A stretch of DNA of 64,000 nucleotides from Euphorbia lathyris (taxonomy: Eukaryota; Streptophyta; Magnoliopsida; Malpighiales; Euphorbiaceae): the NCBI RefSeq assembly GCF_963576675.1, contig NC_088913.1:873001-937000 (forward strand). Direction: 5' to 3'. This document shows positions 18,375 through 30,404 of the stretch, piece by piece. The notes beneath the pieces were generated by a model. The model had not been told where the DNA came from. It was given only the letters and a program-made list of their open reading frames with translations, and did not search any database. The position numbers and the translations under genes were made by a program. Numbering within the stretch: the first letter of the stretch is position 1; each line of letters begins with the position of its first letter.

Positions 18375-21300
18375 TTTAAATTTTTTTTGGTAACAAGGGA
18401 AGGGTATATCACCGCAGAAAACACAGTAGAAGAAGAGAAAAGGAAGGGACCTCAAGCTAAATTAACACCAGATCCATTTGAGCTAAAACCATTCTGATCT
18501 TCCACGATAATGTCACGGAGGCCTGCAAGTTGCCTATCACACTCGTGATGACCTAAGGGGAGAGTTCCTGCGAAGTTCGTCATCCCATCCGCGGCTTTGT
18601 TATCTTCACGAAAGGTATGAACCACTTTGACATCCCAATTCTGTCTCAGAAGAGTTTTACACTTTTCTATTAACCAATAATACCTGTGATTTGAGACCTC
18701 ACTACTCTGCACCAACTGAACAACGAGGAGAGAATTTAGCTCAAAAATAACTCGCCGATAGCCTTTATTCCGGGCTAGAACCATCCCGTAATAGAACCCC
18801 TAGATCTCTGCCAGATCCGTCGTACAGATTCCGAGATTGCAGCCAAAACCTCCTTGCCAAACACCTTTATCATTTCTGATTAAACCACCCGCTGCTGCTG
18901 GCCTCGGATTCCGTTTACTAGCCCCATCACAGTTAACTTTAATGCAATCTCCACTCGGCGGATTCCAAACTATTTTCCTATTTTCATTACCTCGTCCTCC
19001 CGGCACATTCACCACTCTGCTCTCCGAATATGCTTTGGCTTGACTCACGATTAGCTCCTGCTTCCGTCGAGGTTCTAGAGTGGTAAAGTTAAACACGACA
19101 TCGTTTCTCCAACGCCATATCCACCAACACGCGAAGGAGAAAACCGAATGCCAGTCAAGACCTTTCTAGTGGGTACTGGTCATCAAGTTCCTCGACAACC
19201 AATCTTGTAAATTCCCTGAACTAAAGTGCTGGTACCACTGAGCAAGAATAAATAATTTCCAAATATCCTTTGCTTCTGGGCAGTCTCGCAATAGGTGGAT
19301 GATCATCTCCTCCTCCGGGCAGCTCGGACATTTAGCATCCGCAGTTAGCTTTCTTCGTACACGATTAGCATTTGTTAAAATTGCCTGACGCTGGACGAGC
19401 CAAATAAAACACCACACTCTCTCGGCTGCTTCCAGCTTCCAAGTTGAAATCCAATTCTGATTCTCTGCATCATCTGATCGGCTAGGGATTTCAGCGAGTA
19501 TCAGATGATACATAGACTTTATCGAATAATTTTCGGATGTGGATTTCCGCAGAACTAGCCATCGTATTCAGTACAGTCCTTGAATAGGACATATGACGCC
19601 AACTGCATCAGAATCTCAGGTGAGAGGAGAACCTCTAGTCGAGCTTAGTTCCATCCCCCTAAACTTAACTAATAATCGCTCACTTTGCAATTAAGATCAT
19701 TGTCCGGGATTGGGAGTGTTGCCACCTCCGCAAGTGCCATGTCCCCCATCCAAATATCAACCTAGAACATCACATCCTTCCCTGTTCGTAGGAGCCTTCC
19801 AATACCTCACGGGATTGCCTTCGCACCCTCAACTAAGCCTTTCCAAACTCGACTACTCCCTCTTTTAACCCTGAAAATATCCATTCCCCTCATTCTCCTT
19901 GCATATCCACTCCCCGTCGTGAGCATCATCCAATTCAGTTTAGCTATTAGAGCTAAATTATACTTCGTTTGGCGAATGCCTAAGCCACCATTTTCCCGCT
20001 TCTGACAGACACGTTCCCAATTCACCAGACTTATCTTTTTACTTCCATCTTTGCTTTCCCACAAGAACTTCCGGCTAATTGAATCCAAGGACTTACAGGT
20101 TTTAATTGGGAGGAGATTCGTTTTCATTGTGTAGGTCGGCATGGCATTTAAGACTGATTTAACAAGGGTTATTCTGCCCACAAACGAGAGAGATTTCTCT
20201 CTCCAACCCGACAATCTCTCTTTAACCATTTCAACAACATGTTTGAAGCTTTGCACGGTTACTCTCTCGTGGATAACAGGCACTCCAAGATACGTACCAA
20301 GGGAGTTGGTTTTTTTGATTCCCAATTCCTCAACCACAGCCAATTGATCCCGATCCAGCGTATTCGTAAAGAAGAAAACGCTTGATTTATTCAGACTGAC
20401 CCGCTGCCCCGAGCAATAACAGAAATAGTTCAAAACCGACTTTATTACTTGAGCATGTTCTCCAGACGCCTCCGCCATAAGTACTATGTCGTCGGTGAAG
20501 AAACAGTGAGAGAGCGGAGGGCCATTCTTGGATAATACTATGGGCTTCCATACCTTATCAGCAACTGCATCCTGGATTAAGTGGCTTAGACGTTCAAGGT
20601 AGAGCACAAACAGATAAGGCGAGATAGGGTTGCCTTGTCTGATTCCGCGGGAAGGTTTGAAACCTTCACACTTTTCACCATGCCACAGAACATTCATATA
20701 AGAGGAGGATACACATTTCATTATGATTTCCACCATGCCTGTCGGTAAACATAAGCTTCTCAACGTGTCTTCAATAAAGGACCAGCTAAGTCGGTCATAC
20801 GCTTTCTCGAGGTCCAGTTTAATTACCATAGCACCCCTTCTACCCTTATTGTGTTTCAATGAGTTCAGTGTCTCTTGGATGAGGATAATATTGTCGGATA
20901 TTTGTCTGCCAGGTACAAGCTACTTTGCATCGGGCTCACCAAGCTAGATAAAAGCGGCTTCAAACGGTTAACAATGCATTTGGTGACTAGTTCGTATGTT
21001 ACATTACACAAACTGATGGGTCTAAACTGGGAGAAATCCTCAGGGACATTTATCTTCGGAATCAGGGTAATAACAGTATGGTTTGCTTCTTCCTCCAAAA
21101 TCCCCTCATTAAGCGCTTTCAGAATGTTATTGCTAGTATCCGGTCCAACGATGCTCTAGAACCTCTGATAGAAGCCAGCTTGTCCGTCCGGGCCAGGTGC
21201 CTTAGCAAGAAGGGCAGTGTGGACCTCCTCGGTGCAGTAGGGCTTGACAAGAACAGCTAGGTTGTGATCAGCAAAAGGCGGAAATGCATGCCTAGAGTTG

Positions 21301-21625
21301 AGTCGAACTCTTATGGGAATTTCCTCCATATACAACTTACTGAAAAAATCTACTGCCATATTTTTCAGAGCCCCATTGTCCCATATCCAGTTCCCTTCAG
21401 CATTTCGAAGACCTTCGATCTTATTGCGTCTTCTTCGAATGATGGTTGTCGTGTGGAAGAAGGAGGTGTTGCTATCCCCCTCACGCAACCATTGAATTCT
21501 GAACTTCTGTGCCCAGTAGCATTCCTCTTGCTTCAGAATTTCATTCATCTCATCAAAGAGTCTCCGTTCCAGTCTAATCAGCCCCTGAGTACAGTGCTCT
21601 GACAATGCTCCCTGGACCTCTATTG
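18375..21625 (-). pseudogene. 5'-truncated LINE with RT, zf-RVT and RNase H (minus strand)
   Basis: Read on the minus strand, the order is as follows. Linker ('WLREGDSNTSFFH', about 21490). RT fingers and palm ('KAPGPDG' near 21200, 'LIPKINVPEDFSQFRPISLC' near 21060, 'KLDLEKAYDRLSWSF' near 20810, 'RGIRQGNPISPYLF' near 20640). The catalytic motif is FTDD (about 20497), not the usual FADD. Then 'GGLGIR' near 19980, zf-RVT (CPSCPEEEMIIHLLRDCP, about 19300), and RNase H ('VNCDGASKRNP', about 18920, to 18452). A run of T on + near 18367-18390 is the poly(A) end. There are frameshifts or stops near 21150, 20860, 19800-19520 and 18790. The endonuclease and ORF1 are missing, as expected for 5' truncation. 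No convincing target duplication was found. Confidence 0.85.
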
Positions 21626-21875
21626 TTTAAAATGACGCATTTACTATTTTCAAAGAAAAAAAAGACGCATTTACTCCTAAACTGGTTACAATAGTCTATT
21701 AGCCTTTGAATTTACTTGAAATGATACCTTTTAAGCAAATTTAGCACATTAATAAAACATATCCAGAATTTAAGGAAAGATAAGATAATTTGTATAAATA
21801 TATGGGTCTATGATGTACTAAGCAAATAAAATATTTAAAAGCTTTTTATTATTTAATAATCATTATTTTTTTAAT

Positions 21876-22236
21876 GGCATTACATTTATTTGGTTCCTAA
21901 ATTAAAGCTTCAAAATTAATTAGGACTCTAAACTATCAAAATCATCAATTAAGTTTCTAAACTAAGCAAAAATCATCGATTGAGTCCCCAGCCTAACTTA
22001 AAATCAGAAATTGTAACTATTTGATATAGACTGTAATCATCTCTCTGTTGTTTCAAAATGGGTTTGACGAAGAGTGTCTGAAACTGTTCAATCGAATGAT
22101 TTTCGATAAGGCTCAATTAATGCTTAGAATAGGGACTCAATTGATGATTTTTTATTAGTTCAGGAACCTGATTAATGATTTTGCTAATTGAAGGTCCTAT
22201 TTGACTTTTGAAGCTTTAATTTAAGGATATTATGCC
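21876..22236. mobile_element. Mutator-type MITE in a gene promoter
   Basis: 361 bp with long inverted ends (GGCATTACATTTATTTGGTT at left; the right end is the complement through 'TTAAGGATATTATGCC'), including paired 'AAAGCTTCAAAATTAATTAG' and 'TTTGACTTTTGAAGCTTT'. It is flanked by a perfect 9-bp duplication TTTTTTAAT (21867-21875 and 22237-22245), the size typical of Mutator-like elements. It ends 99 bp before the ATG at 22336. The corresponding site upstream of gene 1 (about 240-255) is empty. Positions 21626-21875 are AT-rich with no gene. Confidence 0.8.
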
Positions 22237-22335
22237 TTTTTTAATTATTTAACATTAATTTTTCACAATTGAGGGTTTGTTTGTTCTTCAAATCCTTTTT
22301 CTTTTCTTCGACAAGCACAGTGGTCATCGATAACA

Positions 22336-24203
22336 ATGGAGGCAAGCGGTGGTTCTTCATCGGGAAATCAAACCGACAGAGCAAACAAGACGCTGGAATT
22401 GGAGCGGAAAGACGACCGGATCAGTGATTTGCCAGATGCGCTTATTCAACTCATCCTTTCCTTTTTGCCCTCAACCAAACAAGCTATTCAGACTGGAATT
22501 CTATCAAAACGGTGGAAGAATCAATGGACTTATCTTCGGGTACTCATTTTCGATTGCTCTGGTAAGAATGACGAAAGTTTCTCAAAATTGATTGACAATA
22601 CCCTAATTCTCCATGATTGCCCAAAGATAAAGAAATTTCATATCAAATATGATTATCTCTTACAGAGGAAGCCTCAATTAACTCCAATAATCCGTTTTGC
22701 AACAAGAAAATATGTGGAGGAACTAATTTTACACTCCTTTACAACAATGTTTCTTTGATTAATTTAGAGTTGTTCAATTGCTGTCTTACGACTAACTGGA
22801 AAGTAAATTGGTCATGTCTCAAGATGTTGAGGTTGGAATGTTCTAGTTTGCACTTTTCAGCAGTCGAAAATGCTGTATCTGGCAGTCCATTGCTTGAATG
22901 GTTGGAATTAAGTAGCTGTGATGTGTTTGATGGAGGTGTTATTGCTTCCAAATCATTGAAAAGTTTGATTTTTGTAGATGTTGACCATGGGGATAATTAT
23001 GATCCTATTGAAATTTCATGTCCAAAGCTTGAAGAATTATGTCTCCGAGTATCGGGATACGCGGATGTCACCTTTGCTAATTTGCCTTATGAAACGATTA
23101 AAAGTGTTTTATCGGGCAGTTCGTTGCTTTGTTCATTGGAATTAAGGAACTTTTTGTATGATGAGCTTGTTATAGCTTCATATTCTTTGAAGAAATTAGT
23201 TTTAGGAGAAAATGATGGAAGTTCAGGTTGTTCAATTGTAATTTCATGTCCAAACCTTGAAGAATTGAACATGTATGGTTTGGATATTGATTATCTTAAA
23301 TTGATGGAACTTCCGTTTTTGGTTTGCGCTACTCTTGATTTTAAGTATTATCCGGAGGTCTACGATGAAAATACCGCCAAGCAGATCCTTGAGCAGCTTC
23401 AACAGCTTGAACATGTCAAGGAACTAAATATTGGAAGTAGGTTTTTCAAGGTAACTTCTAAAGAAGAAAATATTCTCTAGACTGAAGTTTTTTTTTCTTT
23501 TTTTCTGTCTCACCGTGTTAGGAAATATCTGAATTGTGTTTTTCAGTTTTATATCTACACTGTTGATTCTGAATTTTCATTGTTATTATTATTTGAAGAC
23601 TTTAATAGACTTGGAAGTAGAAAGTCTATCTTCTCCGTTGTTAAACTGCAAATGTTTGGCTGTGGATGGTACTAATTTTGATGAGCACCTCCGGGGTATT
23701 GTATGTGTAATTCGCAGTGTACCTATGCTTGAGAAATTAGTTATAAAGTTGCGGCTCTCTCAGGTAAAATTTGTTAAAACCCATCTAATTAACGTATTAT
23801 GGAGTTTGCGGCTCTATCAGAGTTGATTGTCATGCCAATTATATTCAATTTCAATGTGTTGTTCATTTAGTTCTTGGAACTAACAAACTCTTATCTCCAG
23901 TGTCAAATGACCGCAGATGTTCCGGACTTGAACAAGCATTGGAATTCAGATGTGACTGGTTTCAATTGTTTCGTGCCACAGCTAAAGACTGTTGAGATTA
24001 TAGGCCTCTCGGACGGAGATAGTCAATGTAGGCTTTTTCTCCACTTTGTTGAGTTCCTACTTAAGAATGCAATAGCATTGGAGAAAATGGTCTTGGTATT
24101 AAAAGATGGCAGCACAGATCTTGTGGATAAAGTTTCTCAAAAGTTGTTAAGCATCCCAAAATGTTCTCGACACGCTATTGTCGAGTTATTGTGTTCTAAC
24201 TAG
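22336..24203 (+). pseudogene. F-box/LRR/FBD gene, type A, gene 3, broken by a 34-bp deletion
   Basis: Exons by homology are 22336-23450, 23599-23763 and 23901-24203. The F-box (DRISDLPDALIQLILSFLPS, then SKRW) starts near residue 34, LRRs follow, and the FBD domain is complete ('LKTVEIIGLSDGDSQCRLFL', 'HAIVELLCSN'). At about 22733, where gene 1 reads 'CDQEDLYLLPK', 34 bases are missing. This shifts the frame and gives a stop after 'HSFTTMFL'; from about 22755 the rest of exon 1 is open in a new frame. That deletion is the only frame lesion: exon 1 with 34 bases added back would be a multiple of three. A truncated F-box-only protein of about 140 residues is still encoded. Upstream it has the shared leader and a MITE. 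Confidence 0.8.
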
Positions 24204-24842
24204 GAAGTTAATAGAGAGAGATAGAGATCGAGCTGCAAATACTAGGTAGTTGTTCTATGCTCTATTTTACAAAATCGGTTATAATTAACTACTCTTCTCT
24301 TATTCTTGCTCTAATATGTCTGTGGACTTTCTCTGATTGATTTTCTATGGGAAAATTATAGTTTTGGGGAAGTTCAACTTTATCCTTATTCTAAGAAATA
24401 ACTCAATTTTGCCTCTTTTGAATGAATTTGTTGCTAATTTTTGCTGGTATGTACTCAGGAAAGGGTAAAATTGAGTTAAAGCTCCTACTGTGGGAGAAGA
24501 ATTGAACTATTTTATTATGATTAAAGTAAAATTGAAAATCAATAACTTTAGGGGTAAATTTGACTATTATCCATTTTCTCTTGATACCTATATCTAAATA
24601 TGTAGGACATGTTTAAAAGTTTTAGAAGTTTTTTGCGATATGGACCAATTGTGGTTTTAAGGTTATTGGGAAAGTTCAACTTTAGCTCTATTGTACAACA
24701 TAGCTTACTTTTCCCTATGTTATAAACTCTAGCTGAATAATGTCTCCTTTCGAAGGAATATTACGTTAAACTTTGTCGGGGTGTTTATTAGAAGGGATAT
24801 AGGAGGTGGGATAAGGATAAAAAACACGAGATAAGTTATCCC
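24204..24842. repeat. Type A 3' flank and MITE end
   Basis: The shared spacer (TCTTGCTCTAATATGTCTGT and following) occupies 24204-24775. It is paired with about 25800-26320, so the two neighbouring loci duplicated as units. At about 24778-24842 lies the terminus of a MITE ('TTATTAGAAGGGATATAGG', 'AACACGAGATAAGTTATCCC'), related to 32117-32510. It marks the left breakpoint of the next pseudogene. Confidence 0.6.
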
Positions 24843-24846
24843 ATGT

Positions 24847-25704
24847 TTGCCGAAATTCCTTTACAACAATGTTTCTTTGATTAATTTAGAGTTGTTCAAT
24901 TGCTGGCTTATGAGTAACTGGAAAGTAAATTGGTCATGTCTCAAGATGTTGAAGTTGGAATGTTCTAATTTGCATATTTCAAAAGTCGGAAATTCTGTAT
25001 CTGGCAGTCCGTTGCTTGAACAGTTGGAATTAACTAGCTGTAATGTGGTTGGTGGAGGTGTTATTACCTCGATAAAACTACTTCCAATGTTTAGCTCCTT
25101 GACATGTTCATATTTGATATGGAATTTCTGTATCTTTGGGCAATCATGGAGAATTAGGGTATTGTAAATGAATTTAGAGAAGCAATCTTAATTTCAAATT
25201 TAATTAACGTATTATGGAGAGTTTACAGCAACATATGGTGGAAACCCAATGCTATAACATGCTAGTTGTAGAGTTCAATGAACTAACAGATTAAATGATT
25301 CTGTCAGACTTTATTACCATGCCCATTATATTCACTTTCCATGTGTTGTTCATTTACTTTTTGGGGCTAACCAACTCTATCTCCAGTGTCAAATGAGTGC
25401 AGATCTTCTGGACTTGAACGATTGCAGAGAGAAGAAGTATGTGAATTCAGATGGGACTGTTTTCAATTCTTCCGTGTCACTGCTGACGACTGTTAAGATT
25501 ACAGGCCTCTCAGATGGAGATAGTCAATATAAGATTGTTCTCCACTTTGTTGAGTTTCTACTTAAGAATGCAATAGCATTGGAAAGGATGGTCTTGGTAT
25601 TAAAAGATGGCGGAACAGATCTTGTGGATAAAGTTTCTCAAAAATTGTTAAGCATCCCAAAATGTTCTTGTCACGCTATTGTCGAGTTATTGTGTTCTAC
25701 CTAG
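24847..25704 (+). pseudogene. F-box family fragment, type A, gene 4, with an internal inversion
   Basis: This starts inside exon 1 at 'LPKFLYNNVSLINLELFNCW' with no F-box. The forward LRR part runs to about 25070 ('VVGGGVIT'). From 25071 to about 25187 the sequence is inverted: its reverse complement joins the early exon 1 text 'TAATTCTCCATGATTGCCCA' directly to the late exon 1 text 'GAACATGTCAAGGAGCTAAA'. Intron 2-like sequence follows, exon 2 is missing, and exon 3 (25387-25704) is intact with a full FBD domain. It cannot encode an F-box protein. Confidence 0.8.
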
Positions 25705-26333
25705 GAAGTTGATAGAGAATGGGCTGCAAATACCCCTGGTTTCAGAACCAAAATCATTGAAGGTATATAATAGGTAGTTTTTCTGTGCTCTGTTTTACAC
25801 AATCCTTTATAATTTATTGTTTTTCCCTCATTCTTGGTTATTATCTCTAATCTGTTTGCGGACTTTCTCTGATTGATTTTCTATGGGAAAATTATAGTTT
25901 TGGGGGAAGTTCAACTTTATCCCTATTGTAAGAAATAACTCAATTTTGACTCTTTCGAAGTAATTTGTTGCTAATTTTTGGTGGTATTTACTGAGGGAAG
26001 GGTAAAATTGAGTTAAAGTTTCTACCATGGGAGAAGAATTGAACTATTTTATCACGATGAAAGTAAAATTGAAAATCTCCAATAACTTTATGGGTAAATT
26101 TGACTCTTATCCATTTTCTCTTGATACATATATCCAAATATGTAGGACATGTTTAAAAGTTTTAGTCGTTTTTTGGGATATGGGTCAATTTTGGTTCTCA
26201 GGTTATTGGGGGAGTTCAACTTTAGCTCTATTATACAAAATAGCTTACTTTTTCCTGTGTTATAAACTCTAGCTCAATTATGCCTCCTTTCGAAAGGAAT
26301 ATCACGTTAAACTTTGTCAGTATGCAAGATTTT
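25705..26333. repeat. Type A 3' flank, duplicate of 24204-24775
   Basis: Contains the same phrases as the previous spacer ('TTGATTTTCTATGGGAAAAT', 'TATGTAGGACATGTTTAAAA', 'ACGTTAAACTTTGTC'). No credible gene; the ORFs on either strand are repeat translations. Confidence 0.6.
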
Positions 26334-26341
26334 TATCTTTA

Positions 26342-26948
26342 CATAGTTGTTAAAGAGCCCGAGGAGCGCCTCACTCAAGGCAGTGAGCCTTGATTGCAAA
26401 AAGCGAGGCCCTGTTTAAAAGGCTCTCGCCTTGTGTGCCTCGCCTGGGCCTTGGAACCTGAATAAAGGCGCTCCTCTGTGTTTTCACAATGTTCTTTTTT
26501 TTACTGTTTTGTGTAAAACAAATGTATAAGATTAATATTAACCCTTGATCTAAATAAGAATATCAAGACACTAAATATAGAAAGTCTAGAAAGGGATTAA
26601 GCGTACTCGCATAGATCCACTCCACTAAAACAGAAACTTAGACAGACACACAGAATGATATCAAGTGATGATGAATGATTATTAGTTTAGTAGCACTAGT
26701 TAGGTACTTAGGTTAAGACATTAAGTATACGTTAATGTCTCAATGAAGTATGAACATAACTTCGTGTTTTTGACATTTATGTGGTTTTGTTTTGTTTGTG
26801 TGGTCATGAGTGTTTTTTTTTTTTTTTGTTCATGCTTAACTAGTAGTGAATGAATATTTTTTTTTTATTTTCTGCGCCTCGTGTTCCTCAGTCGCACACT
26901 CAAGGAACCCTTAGCGCCTTAGTGCACTTTGGGCCTTTAACAACTATG
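26342..26948. mobile_element. Non-autonomous hAT-type element
   Basis: 607 bp. The ends are CATAGTTGTTAAAGAGCCC and GGGCCTTTAACAACTATG, with GC-rich subterminal 'GAGGAGCGCCTCACTC' and 'CCTTAGCGCCTTAGTGC'. Flanks are TATCTTTA (26334-26341) and CATCTTTA (26949-26956), an 8-bp duplication with one mismatch. No transposase ORF. Confidence 0.75.
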
Positions 26949-27289
26949 CATCTTTAGGGATTATATCTGGTCATTATCTACGAAATCCGATCTGCTAAAT
27001 AGGAGGGTCAATGCCAATGTTTCCTGCCCTTTCTATACTGTGATTTCAGATGTTTTTGGTATTTGGTTTGTGCTAATAACCAAGTTATATGGTCTCAAAT
27101 CTCCAGTATTCCCTTTGTAGGTTATTCATTGCTCCCTTTTGCTTATGCCCTAGTGGCAACTTGTACAAAAAACACAGAATCTTGTTTCTGCTTATTGTCA
27201 TAGTTGCTTTGTCGATGCGAGTTTCATTGCGTCTTATTTCAGTGGCTCATTTGGCTGTGTTCTTCAGGATGTGGAAGGAACTAGTGGGG

Positions 27290-27470
27290 ATTATAATTCT
27301 GGATTTTTTACTTGCTCCTCTCCAAGTTCAGCAGGAGCTTTAGCAATTCGCCATTCGCCATTCTTTTCACGGCTTTTAGCATTTAGATATCCTCTCGGAC
27401 TTCCACCTTGTTGTCAACGCCATTAATGATAAACCAGGGTCTCTCTCGGACCGTAAAAACCTCTTGCATA
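27290..27470 (+). pseudogene. LINE RNase H remnant
   Basis: A short frame reads 'SDFHLVVNAINDKPGSLSDR', matching the RNase H-like domain of plant LINEs ('ESDSLxVVNAIN'). Upstream text in another frame (AGALAIRH) may be the preceding helix. It is isolated and frameshifted. Nothing else recognisable lies in 26957-27290. Confidence 0.5.
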
Positions 27471-28235
27471 ATTGAGTTGAAGTTTAGTACCTTGATGGAA
27501 AGATAGGAAATTCTAAAAATTGAGGTATATATCTAAGCCAAAAAGTATAATTGTACAAAATTTAGTTTCTCAATATAATAAATTATATTTTGTTCGATTA
27601 AGTCCTCACTTACTCAACATGTCATTCTAGTTGGAATTTATCAGGAGAATTATATTTGAAACAAAATTCAGTTCTATGTTTTTTTTATGCATTATAATAA
27701 ATATATTGATACGTATGAACTATTAGATTAACGCCTACAAATTCCGGTATAATAAATTCTAATCAAGATATTGATATCATGAGCGTATCTGAAATATATA
27801 TGATTTAATTTGCAATAAGACTAGATTTACAACTTACCTAAAATGAGACTAAAATGAGACTAGGGCCAGAACATGAGCGTACCTGATAACTCTAACTTAC
27901 CTAAAATGAGACTAGGAAATACAACCTAAAATACATACCATAACAGGGCCAGAACATGCCCTTTCTTTCGGAAAAAACACAACCAAGTAGAAGAATACCG
28001 TGAATATATGATTTAATTTGCAATTGTCGTTTTAGGCTTTGTTGTTGCGTTTTAAGCTTTCTCTTGTAGTGGAGTCTATTATTTGATTCCGGACACTTGT
28101 AGCTCTCTGCGATTTGCTGACCTCATCGTTCCCTAAGCTGTCAAGGCATGATGCATTTTTCTTATCAACGAAGTTAGCAGAATTCCTTCTTATTTCTTAA
28201 TCTTCTATTCCTGGCACAGCAAACACTTGATAAGG
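27471..28235. other. Upstream spacer of gene 5
   Basis: AT-rich, no gene. 'ATGAGACTAGGGCCAGAACA'-like text appears twice (about 27850 and 27910-27955), a small local duplication. The last 20 bases before the ATG (GCACAGCAAACACTTGATAA) match the other type B leaders. Confidence 0.5.
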
Positions 28236-30125
28236 ATGACAGAGAACCGTGAGGAGGAAAGCATTGGAGCTTCATCGGAGAGAGGGATAGAAGATAGAAT
28301 CAGTGATTTGACAGATTCCCTAATTCACCATATTCTCTCATTTTTGCCCTCTACCAAGCAAGCTATTCGCACAGGAATTCTGTCAAAACGGTGGCGGAAT
28401 CAATGGAGTCAAGTTCCTATTCTCATTTTCGACTCTACCGGTAAGAATGATACAAATTTCTCTCAATTCATCGATAGAACCCTAACTCTGTATGATTGCT
28501 CGAAGATAAAGAAATTCCATATCCAATATGATGGTTACTTAGAGAGTGATGCTCAATTAACTTCAAAAATAGATTTTGCAATAAGGAAAGATGTAGAGAA
28601 ACTAATATTGCATCTGTATACACGAGACGAAGATGGGGAGCTTCCCTATGTGTTGCCGAAATTCGTTTACAATAATGCTTCATATGTTAAATTAGAGTTT
28701 TTCAAGTGTGATTTTATAGCTGAGATCCTACATTGGAGGATAAATTGGCCACATCTCAAAGAATTGAAGTTGGAATGTTCTTATATTATCAATTCAGCTA
28801 TAAAAAACGTAGTATCTGGCAGTCCGCTACTTGAATTGTTGGAATTAACTAGATGTGTTGGTTTTACTGATGTCGTTATTGCTTCCAAATCTTTGAAAAA
28901 ATTGATCTTTGTAGACGTTGAATGTGTCTTTGACACAGAGCACCTTGAAATTTCATGTCCAAATCTTGAGGAATTATGTATCAAGATATCAGAGAATTCA
29001 GAAATTGGATGGTCTAACTTGTCTGATCGAACTATTGAAAATGTTTTATCCAGCAGTCCCTTACTTAATACGTTGGAATTACCTGACTTTGGATTACAGG
29101 AAGGTCGTCGTTCTGATCGGCTCGTTATTGCTTCAAAATCTTTGAAGAAATTCGTTTTGGGAGCAATCTATAAAACTTTTGATTTTGAAATTTCATGTCC
29201 AAATCTTGAGGAGTTGAATTTGTATCGATTTGTGCCGTGTGTATTTTCTTCTTTTGAAGATTTAGATTCTGTGTCTCGATGGGAACGGTGTTTGGCAATG
29301 AAGATTCTTGGGCAGCTTCATCATGTGAAGCTGCTTCAAATTGGGAGCTGGCTTATCGAGGTAACTTATAAAGCTTTTCCTTTTTGTTGTTGGAAAGTAG
29401 ATTCTTATTATTCCTGGAATTTCATTTTTATTATGTTTGAACTTTGAAGATTCTATCAGCTTTGGAGGTGGAAGGTCTATCTTCTCCATTATTAAATTGC
29501 AAATGTTTGACTCTGGATGGTACTAATTTTGATGAGGACCTCCCTGGAATTATGTGTGCAATTCGCAGTTCACATGTGCTTGAGAAATTAGTTATAAAGT
29601 TGCACCTCGTTAACGTATAACCTTTTTCAGCCAATCATAACTTTAATTCTAATCATCATTCCTGTGTTTGCTGCACTATATAGTGAATCCAATAAGGTGA
29701 TAATTTAGTGAGTTAATAAATTAAATCATAGCATTAAAATTGATTGTCATGCCAATTATATTCAATTTCCATGTGCCGTTCTTTAAGTTCTTTGGGCTAA
29801 CAAACTCTATTTCCAGTCTCCAGAGTTTCGGGACTTGAATGATTGCATAATAAAGAAGAATTGGGATTCAAATGGAACCATTTTCAATTGTTCAGTGTCA
29901 AATTTGAAGACAGGTAAGATTATTGGGCTCTCAGAGAGAGATGATAGACATAAACTTTTGTTCAAATTTGTTGAGTTTCTACTGAAGAATGCAAGAATGC
30001 TGGACAAGATAGTCGTCATTTTAGTAGATTGTGGAACAGGTTTTCCGTTTGAAGTTTCTAATAAATTGTTAAGCTTCCGAAGATGTTTTCCGCATACAAC
30101 TATTGAGTTGTTATATTCTGACTAA
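28236..30125 (+). CDS. F-box/LRR/FBD protein, type B, gene 5 (apparently intact, three exons)
   Basis: Putative SCF substrate receptor. Exons are 28236-29360, 29450-29614 and 29817-30125, all multiples of three, giving about 532 residues. The F-box is 'DRISDLTDSLIHHILSFLPS' then SKRW (about residues 20-65). LRRs include 'LKKLIFVDVE' and 'ISCPNLEELCIKIS'. FBD features are 'LKTGKIIGLSERDDRHKLLF' and 'FVEFLLKNARMLDKIVVILV'. The start is the ATG at 28236; three codons earlier an in-frame TTG exists but is not conserved. Compared with type B paralogues, the last base of exon 2 is C instead of G (AAC/GTATAA), which weakens the donor but keeps GT. The N-terminus is shorter than gene 7 because the acidic stretch is reduced. 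The target is unknown. Confidence 0.8.
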
Positions 30126-30404
30126 CTAGGTATGTTCAACTATTGAGTTGTTATGGTCTTGTGCATCAGATGATTGTGGTTACATGACTTTAAGTAGCAT
30201 AAATAAATTTTCGTTATCGATACCATATAGAAGTTCTTGCCTACTAAACTACGTTCATGTATTGCATTTCCTTTATCTACTGATTCAGATGCATGATGAT
30301 GGAAATAGGAGGATATGAAATTGAAATTTTTAGGCATGATTGGTGAATTCTATATCTAAATATATCCATGCCTCCGTATAACCAAACTGCATATAGCTTT
30401 AGTG
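30126..30404. repeat. Type B 3' flank
   Basis: The block from 'GTGCATCAGATGATTGTGGT' to 'GAATTCTATATCTAAATATA' recurs after the type B loci at about 45540-45770, 53085-53330 and 56355-56700. It is the conserved downstream part of the type B duplication unit. No gene. Confidence 0.6.

Noticed and set aside
18367..21640. Target-site duplication for the minus-strand LINE
   Set aside because: Candidate flanks (ATTTAATGA and TTTAAAATGA) are too AT-rich and inexact to count.
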